Shown one piece after another: positions 9,948 to 19,853 of a DNA stretch of 64,000 nucleotides. The notes beneath the pieces were generated by a model. That model had not been told where the DNA came from. It saw only the letters and a program-made list of their open reading frames with translations, and made no database searches. The translations under genes and the position numbers were made by a program. The stretch's first letter is position 1; every line of letters begins with the position of its first letter. The stretch is taken from contig NZ_FNPZ01000001.1 in assembly GCF_900107435.1 (NCBI RefSeq), positions 1,646,960 to 1,710,959 on the forward strand, in the 5' to 3' direction. Source of the DNA: Herbiconiux ginsengi (lineage in GTDB: Bacteria > Actinomycetota > Actinomycetes > Actinomycetales > Microbacteriaceae).

Positions 9948-10616
9948 TCACGATGTGCCGGGAACCAGCAGCCCCGACTCGTAGGCCACGATCACGAGCT
10001 GAGCGCGGTCATGCGCCGCGAGCTTCGTCATCATGCGGTTCACGTGGGTCTTCGCGGTCTGCGGCGAGATCACCAGGTCCTTGGCGATCTCGGTGTTCGA
10101 GAGCCCTCGCGCCACGAGCACGAGGATCTCGCGCTCCCGTTCGGTGAGCAGCCGCAACTCCTCGGGCACCCGCAGCGGCGCCGCCTCGACCGGTGCGGTG
10201 TAGCGCCCGATCAGCGCCTTCGTGGCGCGCGGCGAGAGCAGCGCCTCGCCGTCGTGCACCACCCGGATGGCGTGCATCAGCTCGGCCGCCTCGGTGCCCT
10301 TGCCCACGAATCCTGAGGCGCCGGCGCGTAAGGCGAGCAACACGTTCTCGTCTTCTTCGAAGGTGGTGAGGATGACGATGCGGGTGCCGGCGGTCGCCGG
10401 GTCGCGGCAGATCGCATCCGTCGCCTGGATGCCGTCCATCACCGGCATCCGGATGTCCATGAGCACGACGTCGGGGTGCAGCGCGTGCACCAGGTCGACG
10501 GCTTCGCGGCCGTTCGCGGCCTCGCCCACGACCTCGAAGCCCGGCTCGTTGGAGACCAGTTCGGCCACGGCGGTGCGGATGAGCGACTGGTCGTCGGCGA
10601 GTACGACGGAGATCAT
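9948..10616 (-). CDS. NarL/LuxR-type response regulator
   Basis: This 222-residue protein has a receiver domain (Asp8/Asp9, phospho-acceptor Asp54 in VLMDIRMPVMDG) and a C-terminal LuxR helix-turn-helix (LTEREREILVLVARGLSNTEIAKDL). The frame extends 11 codons upstream, but the ATG at 10616 overlaps the kinase stop as ATGA and gives the canonical MISVVLADDQ start. It partners the kinase upstream on the same strand and probably binds the 18-bp palindrome at 11912. The linked ABC exporter is the likely target. Confidence 0.93.
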   Translation of the reverse strand: MISVVLADDQSLIRTAVAELVSNEPGFEVVGEAANGREAVDLVHALHPDVVLMDIRMPVMDGIQATDAICRDPATAGTRIVILTTFEEDENVLLALRAGASGFVGKGTEAAELMHAIRVVHDGEALLSPRATKALIGRYTAPVEAAPLRVPEELRLLTEREREILVLVARGLSNTEIAKDLVISPQTAKTHVNRMMTKLAAHDRAQLVIVAYESGLLVPGTS

Positions 10617-11824
10617 CGGGCGGGTCCTTCCGGTTCGATGGGCAACCACACGGTGAACCGGTGCACGGGTCCCGGTCGGATGGTGGTCTCCAGCCGGCCG
10701 CCCACCGACGCCACACGCTCGCGCACGCCGATCAGGCCGTGGCCGTTTCCGTCGCCCGTCGTCGAGTGCGTGCCGGAGGCGACGGAGTTCACCACGATGA
10801 TCTCGAGCCCTTCGGCCCGTCGCTCCAGGTGGAGCAGCGCGGAGCCGTCGCTGCCGTGCTTCTGCGCGTTGGTGAGCGCTTCCTGCACCACGCGGTAGGC
10901 GACGATGTCGACCGGTGGCGAGATGTCGCTGAGTGAACCGGAGCTGCGCACCTCGACCTGCAGCCCGCTGCGCTCGAACTCCTCCAGCAGGGTGTCGAGC
11001 TCGCCGAGCCCCGGTACGGGCGACGACGTCGCCGACGAGCCGACGGATGCCGCCCCCACGTCGCCGGCGCGGAGCACGGTCAAGAGGCTCCCGATCTCGC
11101 TGAGCACGGTGCGCGCCGCTTCGCGCACCGTGGCCAGCGAACGCTCGGCGTCGTCGGGCCGGTCGTGCAGCGCCTGGGCAGCCACGCTCGCGTGCAGATT
11201 GATGACGGCGATCTGGTGCGCCATCACGTCGTGCAGGTCGCGGGCGATCCGCAGCCGCTCCTCGGCCACGCGCCGCTGCGCTTCAGCCTCCTTCGTCTCC
11301 TCCGCCCGCCGCGCCCGCTCGGTGATCGTGGCGATGAATTCGCGCCGCGATCGCGTGGCGTCACCGGCGGCGGCGGCGAAACCGATCAACCCCACCACCT
11401 GGATGACCGTGCGCGCGTCGTTCCACTGCCCGAAGAGGAAGAACCAGGCGGTGACCGAGAGCACGAGGGCCGCGACGAGGGCGAGCACGATCGTGACCCG
11501 CCGGCCGGTGTGTGCCGCGGCGGAGAACAGGGTGATCAGCACCGTGAGCATCACCGTCACGATCGGCGCGTCGATCAGGATGCCCAGGGCTGCGAGCGCC
11601 ACGGCGGCGAGGGCGGCCGACCGCGGAAAGCGGCGGCGCAGCACGATCGCGGCGACGCATCCGGCGATCACCAGAACCGACGGAACGGTCGTCCAACCCG
11701 ACCGCGACAGTTCGCTCGGGCCGAAGGTCGTCACCAGCGTGAGCACGACGCCCGCCGCCGTGGGCAGCCAGCGCGGCCACGGTGCCCGGTGGGGGGCGGG
11801 CAGGGGAGCGGGTCGTGTGGTCAT
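10613..11824 (-). CDS. NarL-family sensor histidine kinase (HisKA_3)
   Basis: This is a 403-residue membrane kinase. The N-terminal 170 residues hold about five or six hydrophobic spans with almost no extracellular domain, typical of intramembrane-sensing kinases. The HisKA_3 box RIARDLHDVMAHQ carries His198, and a C-terminal HATPase domain ends VWLPIE. It is co-transcribed with the regulator (4-nt overlap) and is divergent from a MacB-type exporter, an arrangement commonly seen for cell-envelope or antibiotic stress systems. The ligand is not deducible. Confidence 0.92.
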   Translation of the reverse strand: MTTRPAPLPAPHRAPWPRWLPTAAGVVLTLVTTFGPSELSRSGWTTVPSVLVIAGCVAAIVLRRRFPRSAALAAVALAALGILIDAPIVTVMLTVLITLFSAAAHTGRRVTIVLALVAALVLSVTAWFFLFGQWNDARTVIQVVGLIGFAAAAGDATRSRREFIATITERARRAEETKEAEAQRRVAEERLRIARDLHDVMAHQIAVINLHASVAAQALHDRPDDAERSLATVREAARTVLSEIGSLLTVLRAGDVGAASVGSSATSSPVPGLGELDTLLEEFERSGLQVEVRSSGSLSDISPPVDIVAYRVVQEALTNAQKHGSDGSALLHLERRAEGLEIIVVNSVASGTHSTTGDGNGHGLIGVRERVASVGGRLETTIRPGPVHRFTVWLPIEPEGPAR

Positions 11825-11911
11825 CCCGGCCTCCTTCCGGCGCCGTGCGGCCGATACCTCATCTTCGCAGCCTGCGCCCCGCGGACCATCCCGCCGACGT
11901 GGACGCGGCGG

Positions 11912-11929
11912 CTACCACGATCGTGGTAG
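11912..11929. promoter_or_regulatory. perfect 18-bp palindrome, probable response-regulator operator
   Basis: CTACCACGATCGTGGTAG is its own reverse complement over all 18 bases. It lies in the 254-bp divergent region between the kinase start (11824) and the ABC ATPase start (12079). NarL-type regulators bind palindromes of this size, so it is a candidate operator controlling one or both divergent units. Confidence 0.6.
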
Positions 11930-12078
11930 TCGGAGGCTCCGGATGCCTCATCCGCCACTGTCGTGCCCCTCTCGCGGTAGGGCGCGGTTGCCGCGGGAGG
12001 GGGACGCCGGCCGACGCGGCGGCCGGAAGCATGGACGTGGCCGCTCGAACGGCCATCCCGCCCACCCAAGGAGCAGCC

Positions 12079-12852
12079 ATGCCCGTCCCCATCCTCGCCG
12101 CCCGCGACGTGCGCAAGTCGTACGGTCGCGGTCCGACCCGTTTCGACGCACTGAAAGGCGTCTCCCTCGACATCGTCGAAGGGGAGTCGATCGCGATCGT
12201 CGGCAAGAGCGGTTCGGGCAAATCGACCCTGATGCACCTGCTCGCGCTGCTCGACCAGCCCAGCAGCGGCGTGGTGGAGCTGAACGGGCGGGATGCCGCG
12301 GGCCTGCGCGGCTCGAACCTCAACACCACCCGCAACCAGACCTTCGGCTTCGTGTTCCAGCAGTTCTTCCTCACGCCCGGCGCGAGCGTGCTCGACAACG
12401 TGACCCTGCCGCTGAAGATCGCGGGCGTGCGCGGTGCCGAACGCCGGCGTCGGGGGATGGCGGCGCTCGCCCAGCTCGAGCTCGCCGACAAGGCCAAGAA
12501 CAAGGCCACCGACCTCTCGGGCGGCCAGAAGCAGCGTGTCGTGATCGCGAGGGCCCTGGTGAACGACCCGAGCGTGATCTTCGCCGACGAACCCACCGGC
12601 AACCTCGACACGGCCACGGGCGCGGTGGTCGAGGACATCCTCTTCGACCTCAACCGCTCGACCGGCATCACCCTCATCATCGTCACGCACGACGAGGAGC
12701 TGGCGGCGCGCTGCGATCGCCGGGTCTACATCCGCGACGGTCTCGTGGTCGACGAGGCGACGAGCGCCCACCACGATGCCCACCGCGGTCACGGCGCCCA
12801 CGCCGGCGCAGCCGAGCAGCCGGCCGACGGCGACGGGGAGGTCGCCGCGTGA
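12079..12852 (+). CDS. ABC exporter ATP-binding protein (MacB/LolD type)
   Basis: This 257-residue ATPase has Walker A GKSGSGKST, a Q-loop FVFQQFFL, signature LSGGQKQRV and Walker B VIFADEPTGNLD, the last being typical of the MacB/LolD/FtsE subfamily. The frame is open upstream, but ATG 12079 follows AAGGAG by 5 nt. The C-terminal 30 residues are His/Ala/Gly-rich and unlike the family core. The stop overlaps the permease start (GTGA). With the adjoining permease it probably extrudes a peptide, lipid or antibiotic. Confidence 0.94.
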   Translation: MPVPILAARDVRKSYGRGPTRFDALKGVSLDIVEGESIAIVGKSGSGKSTLMHLLALLDQPSSGVVELNGRDAAGLRGSNLNTTRNQTFGFVFQQFFLTPGASVLDNVTLPLKIAGVRGAERRRRGMAALAQLELADKAKNKATDLSGGQKQRVVIARALVNDPSVIFADEPTGNLDTATGAVVEDILFDLNRSTGITLIIVTHDEELAARCDRRVYIRDGLVVDEATSAHHDAHRGHGAHAGAAEQPADGDGEVAA

Positions 12853-14138
12853 ACGGCTTCGACCTCATCCGCTCCGCGATCGGCAACAGCCTGCGCAGCA
12901 AGACGCGTACCGTCCTCACGGTGATCGCCATCTTCATCGGCGCCTTCACGCTCACCCTCACGAGCGGCGTCGGCACCGGCATCAACGACTACATCGACTC
13001 GACCCTTTCGTCGATCGGCGCCTCCGACGTGATGAGCGTCACGAAGACCCCGGCCGACGCGCAGAACGACGGCCCGGTCGAATACGACCCCGACTCCTCG
13101 ACGGTCGAATCCGACCGCCCGGCCGGCGGCGACATCGAAGCGATCACCTCGACCGACCTCGACACGCTGGCCGCCGTGCCCGGAGTGCTCTCCGTCGAGC
13201 CTGCCGTCTCGGTTCGCGCCGACTTCGTGCAATACGACGGCGGAACCCGGTATCAGAGCGCCATCGGAGAGCTCGTGCCCGGCATGAGTCTCGAGCTCGC
13301 GGCGGGGGAGCAGCCGGATGCCTCGGCATCCGACGACCAGATCGCCATCCCGCAGTCGTTCGTGGAGCCCCTCGGTTTCGCCGACGACGCGGATGCGATC
13401 GGCAAGACCCTGACGATCGGCATCACCGACGCGCAGGGCACGCAGAGCACGATCGACGCGACCATCGTCGGCGTCTCGGAGCCCGGCCTCGTCGGCGGAA
13501 CGTCAGCGGCTCCGAACACCGCCCTGCTGGATGCGCTGCACCAGACGCAGTCGGTCGGTCTCACCGAGAAGGCCGCGCAGACCTACGCCTCTGCCACCGT
13601 GCGCTTCGATCCCGACGCCACCGACGCCCAGATCGCGACCCTCAAAGCCGACCTGAAAGCGGCCGGCTACGACGGCGTCACGGTCGAAGACCAGATCGGG
13701 TCGTTCAAGACCGTCATCGACGCGATCATCCTGGTGCTGAACGGCTTCGCGGTGATCGCCCTGCTCGCGGCCGGATTCGGCATCGTGAACACCCTGTTGA
13801 TGTCGGTGCAGGAGCGCACCCGGGAGATCGGTCTGATGAAGGCGATGGGGATGTCGGGCGGCCGTGTCTTCGGGCTGTTCACCATCGAGGCGGTCTTCAT
13901 CGGATTCCTCGGCAGCGCGATCGGCGTGGTGATCGGCATGCTCGCCGGCACTCTGGCGAACAGTGTGCTCTCCGGCGGACTGCTCTCAGCACTTCCCGGC
14001 CTCTCGCTCGTGGCATTCGACCCGGTCTCGCTCGGCGTGATCGTGCTGACGGTGATGGGCATCGCGTTCCTCGCCGGAACGATCCCGGCCCTCCGGGCAG
14101 CCCGCCAGGATCCGATCACGTCGCTCCGCTACGAGTAG
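12849..14138 (+). CDS. ABC exporter permease (MacB/FtsX family)
   Basis: This 429-residue permease has one N-terminal span, a large extracytoplasmic MacB-like domain (about residues 45-280) and three C-terminal spans with the FtsX signature (TREIGLMKAMGMS...). This four-span topology is standard for MacB-like permeases. Translation begins at GTG 12849, overlapping the ATPase stop. A strong GC hairpin follows the gene. Confidence 0.93.
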   Translation: MNGFDLIRSAIGNSLRSKTRTVLTVIAIFIGAFTLTLTSGVGTGINDYIDSTLSSIGASDVMSVTKTPADAQNDGPVEYDPDSSTVESDRPAGGDIEAITSTDLDTLAAVPGVLSVEPAVSVRADFVQYDGGTRYQSAIGELVPGMSLELAAGEQPDASASDDQIAIPQSFVEPLGFADDADAIGKTLTIGITDAQGTQSTIDATIVGVSEPGLVGGTSAAPNTALLDALHQTQSVGLTEKAAQTYASATVRFDPDATDAQIATLKADLKAAGYDGVTVEDQIGSFKTVIDAIILVLNGFAVIALLAAGFGIVNTLLMSVQERTREIGLMKAMGMSGGRVFGLFTIEAVFIGFLGSAIGVVIGMLAGTLANSVLSGGLLSALPGLSLVAFDPVSLGVIVLTVMGIAFLAGTIPALRAARQDPITSLRYE

Positions 14139-14142
14139 GCCC

Positions 14143-14180
14143 GGCGGTGGGGCGGGGACCACGCCCCTGCCCCACCCGCC
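14143..14180 (+). terminator. GC-rich hairpin after the ABC exporter operon
   Basis: GGCGGTGGGGC pairs with GCCCCACCCGCC, with a one-base bulge, around a short loop. It sits 5 bp after the permease stop. There is no U-tract, as is usual in high-GC actinobacteria. Confidence 0.55.
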
Positions 14181-14210
14181 GCCCTTGGCAATGTATGAGA
14201 AAATTCGCCG

Positions 14211-15182
<972 letters not shown>

Positions 15183-15185
15183 GCC

Positions 15186-15560
15186 TCATTCGGCCGCGGC
15201 GCGGTCGTGCAGGGTGATCTGGTAGCCGTCGGGGTCGGCGAAGGTGAAGGTGCGGCCGAACGGGCCGTCGATGGGGGCGGAGACGATCCCCACCCCGTCG
15301 GCGACGAGCGCGTCGTGGATCGTCTGGGCGTCGGGCGCGTGCAGCCACACCCCAACGCCGAGGCCGGGCTGGGCGACCACGTCGAGATCGACACCGGGCA
15401 GCGGTGACCGCACGGCGAATGCTGCCGGAGCGGTGTCGAAGACGACGGCGTGCGGCGGGCCGGCCTGCCGGGTGAATCCGAGGTACTTCTCGTAGAAGGC
15501 GGCCGACGCGGGCACATCGCGCACCTGCAGTGAGATGAAGCCTGGTCCGGATGCGGTCAT
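15186..15560 (-). CDS. VOC-fold protein (glyoxalase/bleomycin-resistance family)
   Basis: This 124-residue single-domain protein begins with ISLQVRDVPASAAFYEKYLGF and ends in TFADPDGYQITLHDR; these are the two beta-alpha-beta-beta-beta modules of the VOC superfamily. Members include dioxygenases, glyoxalases and drug-binding proteins, so a specific reaction cannot be assigned. The ribosome binding site is AAAGGA. It is divergent from marR and shares the two operator boxes, which makes it a probable MarR-controlled detoxification or binding protein. Confidence 0.85.
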   Translation of the reverse strand: MTASGPGFISLQVRDVPASAAFYEKYLGFTRQAGPPHAVVFDTAPAAFAVRSPLPGVDLDVVAQPGLGVGVWLHAPDAQTIHDALVADGVGIVSAPIDGPFGRTFTFADPDGYQITLHDRAAAE

Positions 15561-15579
15561 GGTGTCGTCCTTTCAATGA

Positions 15580-15597
15580 ATGTCAGTTAGTTGACAT
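15580..15597. promoter_or_regulatory. MarR operator box 1
   Basis: ATGTCAGTTAGTTGACAT is an inverted repeat (ATGTCA/TGACAT). It is the same 18-bp layout as the box at 15608 and lies in the divergent VOC-marR promoter region, where the A/T content stands out from the surrounding DNA. Confidence 0.65.
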
Positions 15598-15607
15598 AGA
15601 GCACTAT

Positions 15608-15625
15608 ATGTCAGAATACTGACAT
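15608..15625. promoter_or_regulatory. MarR operator box 2 overlapping the marR start
   Basis: ATGTCAGAATACTGACAT is a perfect 7+7 inverted repeat (ATGTCAG/CTGACAT) with a 4-nt centre. It reaches two bases into the marR start codon. Box-to-box spacing is 28 bp. Binding here would block both divergent promoters and give autoregulation. Confidence 0.7.
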
Positions 15626-16076
15626 GAGTCAAGATTCGCCGGGAATCGATCTGGAGACCTCGCTGGGTTACCTCCTGAAGGAGGCGTCCAGCGCCCTGCG
15701 CACGCGGATGGAAGCCGTGCTGCGACCGCTCGGCATGACCATCACCCACTACTCCTGTCTCGAACTGCTCGCGCAGCGCGCCGGTCTGTCGAACTCGGAG
15801 CTCGCCCGCGGCGCGTTCGTGACCCGTCAGTCGATGAACGTGCTGTTGCAGACGCTCGAGCACGACGGGCTCGTCACGCGACCCGACCGGGCGCCGTCGG
15901 GTCGCGTGCTGCCGGTCGAACTGACCCCGAAGGGGCGTCGTCAGCTCGCCACCGCCAGCACGGCGGTCAAGGGGGTCGAAGACCGCATGATCTCCGCCCT
16001 GTCGCCCGAAGAGCGGGCGCTGTTCGGCGACATGCTCGCGCGGTCGATCGCGGCCCTCCGGGAATGGGATAGTTAA
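15624..16076 (+). CDS. MarR-family transcriptional regulator
   Basis: This 150-residue winged-helix regulator has the recognition-helix region LSNSELARGAFVTRQSMNVLLQTLE and the wing ...TRPDRAPSGRVLPVELTPKGR, both typical of MarR. It has no visible ribosome binding site and its start lies in operator box 2. It probably represses itself, the RND pump 32 bp downstream and the divergent VOC gene, and is released by a small-molecule ligand. Confidence 0.92.
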   Translation: MSQDSPGIDLETSLGYLLKEASSALRTRMEAVLRPLGMTITHYSCLELLAQRAGLSNSELARGAFVTRQSMNVLLQTLEHDGLVTRPDRAPSGRVLPVELTPKGRRQLATASTAVKGVEDRMISALSPEERALFGDMLARSIAALREWDS

Positions 16077-16108
16077 GCTACCTAGCCGTTTCAGAGGGAG
16101 TCGACGAC

Positions 16109-19100
16109 GTGCATTTTCTTGCCGTTCTCAGCATGAAGAACCGGGCCCTCATCGCGCTCGTCACGATCGTGGTCGCCGTGTTCGGCGGGCTCGCGCTCAC
16201 CAGCCTCAAGCAGGAGCTGATCCCCTCGATCGAGTTCCCGCAGCTCGCGGTGCTCACCACCTACCCCGGCGCCAGCCCCGAGGTCGTGAACGACGACGTC
16301 TCCACGCCGATCGAGAGCGCGATCCAGGGCGTCGAGGGCATCGAGACCACCAGCGCCACGAGCAGCACGAACCTCTCGATCATCTCGGCCACCTTCACCT
16401 ACGGCACCAACCTCGCCACCGCCGAGCAGAAGATGACGCAGGCCATCAACCGCATCAAGTCGACGTTGCCCGAGAACCTCGATCCGCAGGTGCTCTCCGG
16501 CAGCATCAACGACCTGCCGATCATCTCGATCGCGGTCTCGGGCGAAGACACCAAGACGCTCGCCGGGCAACTCGAGGCCTCGGCCGTGCCCGACCTCGAA
16601 GACGTGAAGGGGGTGCGTGCCGCCGAGGTGCTGGGCGCCATCGGGCAGCGGGTCACCATCACGCCCTCGCCCGCCTCGCTCGCCATCGCGACCGTCACCA
16701 CGAAGGACATCAGCGACGCCATCGCCGCGAACGGCCAGCTCATCCCCGCTGGCACCCTCACGCAAGACGGCCAGAGCTACGCCGTGCAGGCCGGATCGAA
16801 GCTCACCTCCACCGACGACATCGCCGCGCTGCCGCTCCCGGCTGCGAATCAAGACGGCACGCCCGTCACCATCGGGCAGGTCGCGACCGTCGCCCTCGTC
16901 GACGATCCGGTGACCTCCATCTCGCGCGTCAACGGCGAGGATGCGCTCACCCTGTCGATCACGAAGCTCCCCGCGGCGAACACGGTCGAGGTGTCGCAGG
17001 GCGTGCGCGACCTCCTCCCGCAGCTGGAGAGCGCGATCCCCGGCGCCACCTTCACCGTGGTGTTCGACCAGGCCCCGTTCATCCAGCAGTCGATCGAATC
17101 GCTCGCCACCGAAGGCCTCCTGGGCCTCTTCTTCGCGGTGCTCGTCGTGTTCGTGTTCCTGCTGTCGATCCGGTCGACGATCGTCACCGCCATCTCCATC
17201 CCGACCTCGGTGCTGATCACCTTCATCGGCCTGCAGACGGCGAACTACACGCTCAACATCATCACGCTCGGCGCGCTCACCATCGCGATCGGGCGCGTGG
17301 TCGACGACTCGATCGTCGTGATCGAGAACATCAAGAGACATCTCTCGGCGCTCGCCGGCGTGCAGCTCTCGCCGAAGGAGGCGGGCGCCGCGCGGGCCTC
17401 CCTCATCGTCGACGCCGTGCGCGAGGTGGCGGGGGCGATCACCGCCTCCACCATCACCACGGTCGCCGTCTTCCTGCCTCTGGCCTTCGTGGGCGACACC
17501 ACGGGCGAGCTGTTCCGGCCCTTCGCGCTCACGGTCACCATCGCGCTGCTCGCCTCGCTGCTCGTGGCACTCACCATCGTGCCGGTGCTGGCCTACTGGT
17601 TCGTGCGACCGCCCAAGGCGAAGAAGTCGCCGGCCGTCGCCGCCGCGGTCGAAGGCGGGGCGTCGGATGCCGCGTCGACTCGCTCGGGTGAGCACGCGCA
17701 TCCGCACGCCGGCCCGCTGCACGACCCCGCACTCGACGTCGCCGCATCCGGAGCCGCGCCGGGAACCGCGATCGCGGTGATCGAGTCGCCTCCGTCGCGC
17801 CGTCCGCGCGCCCATCGCGTCGAGATCGAAGACGAGCCCCCCACCGCATTGCAGCGCCGCTATCTCCCGATCATCTCCTGGACCCTCAAGCACTCCGTCG
17901 TCACGATCATCATCGCGATCCTCGTGCTGGTGGGCACCGTGCCGCTCACCCTGCTGATTAAGACGAACTTCCTCGGTTCCAGCGGTCAGAACACCTTCAC
18001 CGTCACGCAGACGGTGCCGGTCGGATCGAGCCTCGACGCACAGTCGACCGCTGCCGATCAGGTGGAGTCGGCGCTCGAGGGGATCGACGGCGTCCAGACC
18101 GTGCAGCTCACCATCGGCTCCTCGGGCAGCGCGTTGCGCGACGCCTTCGTGGGTGGCGGCGACAGTGCCATCACCTACAACATCACCACCGACGAGAACG
18201 TCGACCAAGACGCCCTGCAGGACACCGTGCGCACGACGCTCGAAGCGATCCCGGATGCCGGTGAGATCTCGGTCTCGTCGGGTGGCGGTTTCGGCGGTTC
18301 CTCCGACATCGCGATCGACGTCACGGCACCAACGCAAAGCGACCTCGCGACGGCGGCTTCCGCGGTGCTCACCAGCATGCAGGGCCTGGCCGAGGTGAAG
18401 CAGGCCTCGTCGAACCTCAGCGACTCGCGTCCGTACGTGCAGGTGGCGGTCGACCGCACCAAGGCGGCGCAGGCCGGTCTCAACGAGGTGGCCGTCGGCA
18501 GCATCGTCTCGCAGGCCATGCAGCCCACCACGGTCGGCTCGATCGTGATCGACGACAAGAACTACACGATCTACATCGCCGCCGAGAACCCGCCGACCAC
18601 ACAGGACGAGCTGGCCGGGTTGCAGATCCCGACGGCCCTCGGCCCTGTGCGGCTCGACTCGCTCGCCACCGTGTCGATCGTCGACGGACCGGCCACGATC
18701 ACCACGGTCAAGGGTGTGCGCACCGCGACCGTGTCGGTCACGCCGAACAGCGAAGACCTCGGCACGGCCAGCGCCGAGGTGCAGAAGGCGCTCGACGAGG
18801 TCTCGCTCCCGGCCGGTGCCGCCGCGAGCGTCGGCGGTGTGGTCACCGACCAGTCGGATGCGTTCTCGCAGCTCGGCATCGCCCTGCTGGTCGCCATCCT
18901 GATCGTCTACGTCGTGATGGTGGCCACCTTCAAGAGCCTGCTGCAGCCGATCCTGCTGCTCGTCTCCATCCCGTTCGCCGCGACCGGCGCGATCGCGCTG
19001 CAGGTGATCTCGGGCATCCCGCTCGGCGTGCCGTCGATCATCGGGGTGCTGATGCTGATCGGCATCGTGGTGACGAATGCGATCGTGCTCGTCGACCTCG

Positions 19101-19435
19101 TGAACCAGTACCGGGGGAGAGGTCTGCCGGTGCGGGAGGCGCTCGTGGAGGGCGCTTCGCGACGTCTGCGGCCGATCCTCATGACGGCGCTCGCCACGAT
19201 CTTCGCTCTGCTGCCGATGGCGGTGGGCCTCACCGGGCACGGCGGGTTCATCTCGCAGCCGCTCGCGATCATCGTCATCGGCGGTCTCGTGTCGTCGACG
19301 CTGCTGACGTTGATCGTGCTGCCGGTGCTCTACAACCTCGTCGAGGGCACGCGGGAGCGCCGTCGCGATCGCCGCGAGGCCCGTGCCCAGTCGGCTGCGG
19401 CTGCCGACTTGGCTGAGGTGGGCGAGCCCGCCTAG
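16109..19435 (+). CDS. RND-family efflux permease (AcrB/HAE-like)
   Basis: This 1108-residue membrane pump has the two-fold RND architecture: one span plus a large extracytoplasmic domain, then five or six spans, repeated. Conserved porter motifs include YPGASPEVV near residue 50, GRVVDDSIVVIENI in span 4 and GIVVTNAIVLVDL in the second half. A linker of roughly 85 residues between the halves (around 505-590) is Pro/Ala/His/Arg-rich, cytoplasmic by topology and unusual in length. The GTG start at 16109 follows AGAGGGAG. No membrane-fusion partner gene is adjacent, as is common in actinobacteria. It is probably part of the marR unit and expels a toxic compound. Confidence 0.93.
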   Translation: MHFLAVLSMKNRALIALVTIVVAVFGGLALTSLKQELIPSIEFPQLAVLTTYPGASPEVVNDDVSTPIESAIQGVEGIETTSATSSTNLSIISATFTYGTNLATAEQKMTQAINRIKSTLPENLDPQVLSGSINDLPIISIAVSGEDTKTLAGQLEASAVPDLEDVKGVRAAEVLGAIGQRVTITPSPASLAIATVTTKDISDAIAANGQLIPAGTLTQDGQSYAVQAGSKLTSTDDIAALPLPAANQDGTPVTIGQVATVALVDDPVTSISRVNGEDALTLSITKLPAANTVEVSQGVRDLLPQLESAIPGATFTVVFDQAPFIQQSIESLATEGLLGLFFAVLVVFVFLLSIRSTIVTAISIPTSVLITFIGLQTANYTLNIITLGALTIAIGRVVDDSIVVIENIKRHLSALAGVQLSPKEAGAARASLIVDAVREVAGAITASTITTVAVFLPLAFVGDTTGELFRPFALTVTIALLASLLVALTIVPVLAYWFVRPPKAKKSPAVAAAVEGGASDAASTRSGEHAHPHAGPLHDPALDVAASGAAPGTAIAVIESPPSRRPRAHRVEIEDEPPTALQRRYLPIISWTLKHSVVTIIIAILVLVGTVPLTLLIKTNFLGSSGQNTFTVTQTVPVGSSLDAQSTAADQVESALEGIDGVQTVQLTIGSSGSALRDAFVGGGDSAITYNITTDENVDQDALQDTVRTTLEAIPDAGEISVSSGGGFGGSSDIAIDVTAPTQSDLATAASAVLTSMQGLAEVKQASSNLSDSRPYVQVAVDRTKAAQAGLNEVAVGSIVSQAMQPTTVGSIVIDDKNYTIYIAAENPPTTQDELAGLQIPTALGPVRLDSLATVSIVDGPATITTVKGVRTATVSVTPNSEDLGTASAEVQKALDEVSLPAGAAASVGGVVTDQSDAFSQLGIALLVAILIVYVVMVATFKSLLQPILLLVSIPFAATGAIALQVISGIPLGVPSIIGVLMLIGIVVTNAIVLVDLVNQYRGRGLPVREALVEGASRRLRPILMTALATIFALLPMAVGLTGHGGFISQPLAIIVIGGLVSSTLLTLIVLPVLYNLVEGTRERRRDRREARAQSAAAADLAEVGEPA

Positions 19436-19842
19436 CGGCGCTTCGGGGCCGGAGGAAGGGGTGGGTCTCCCCACCAACCGAGGCCGTCCTCGTCGGGAAC
19501 GAGTGTGCCGACTCGCGTGCCGAGCGGTTCGCCGATCGTGAAATCGGCGATGTCGACACCGAAGTCCGTAGCAGTCGGGTCGAAGGTGAACGCTGATTGG
19601 AATTGCTCACCGTCCGCGATCACTCGCACTCCGGCATCCTGCCCGCCCGGTGCCGTGTAGACCACGCAGAACCCGTCAGTGATCACCCAGCAGTCATGGA
19701 CTCGCACTCGTCCGCCCTCCGTGAGGCCACCCGCTCTGAGCCGCTCGAGGCATCCCAGCAGAGCCGACTCTTCCCAGCTCGGCCGCGAGATGGCGGTGAG
19801 GCGATCGATCTGAGCCTGATGGAACGGGGTGACGGAGCCCAT
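19432..19842 (-). CDS. hypothetical protein
   Basis: This 136-residue soluble protein begins MGSVTPFHQAQIDRLTAISR and ends in a Pro-rich WWGDPPLPPAPKRR tail. The middle alternates beta-type hydrophobic and charged residues (VRVHDCWVITDGFCVVYTA), like a small beta domain. I do not recognise a family. It lies 11 bp downstream of the DUF1304 gene and is probably co-transcribed with it. Its stop codon shares the palindrome CTAG with the stop of the convergent RND gene. Confidence 0.6.
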   Translation of the reverse strand: MGSVTPFHQAQIDRLTAISRPSWEESALLGCLERLRAGGLTEGGRVRVHDCWVITDGFCVVYTAPGGQDAGVRVIADGEQFQSAFTFDPTATDFGVDIADFTIGEPLGTRVGTLVPDEDGLGWWGDPPLPPAPKRR

Positions 19843-19853
19843 GTGGATACCCG

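Noticed and set aside
16091-19477. Long minus-strand frame antisense to the RND transporter.
   Set aside because: Arg/His/Asp-rich composition is that of an antisense shadow, common opposite long high-GC genes. The plus strand encodes a clear RND protein.
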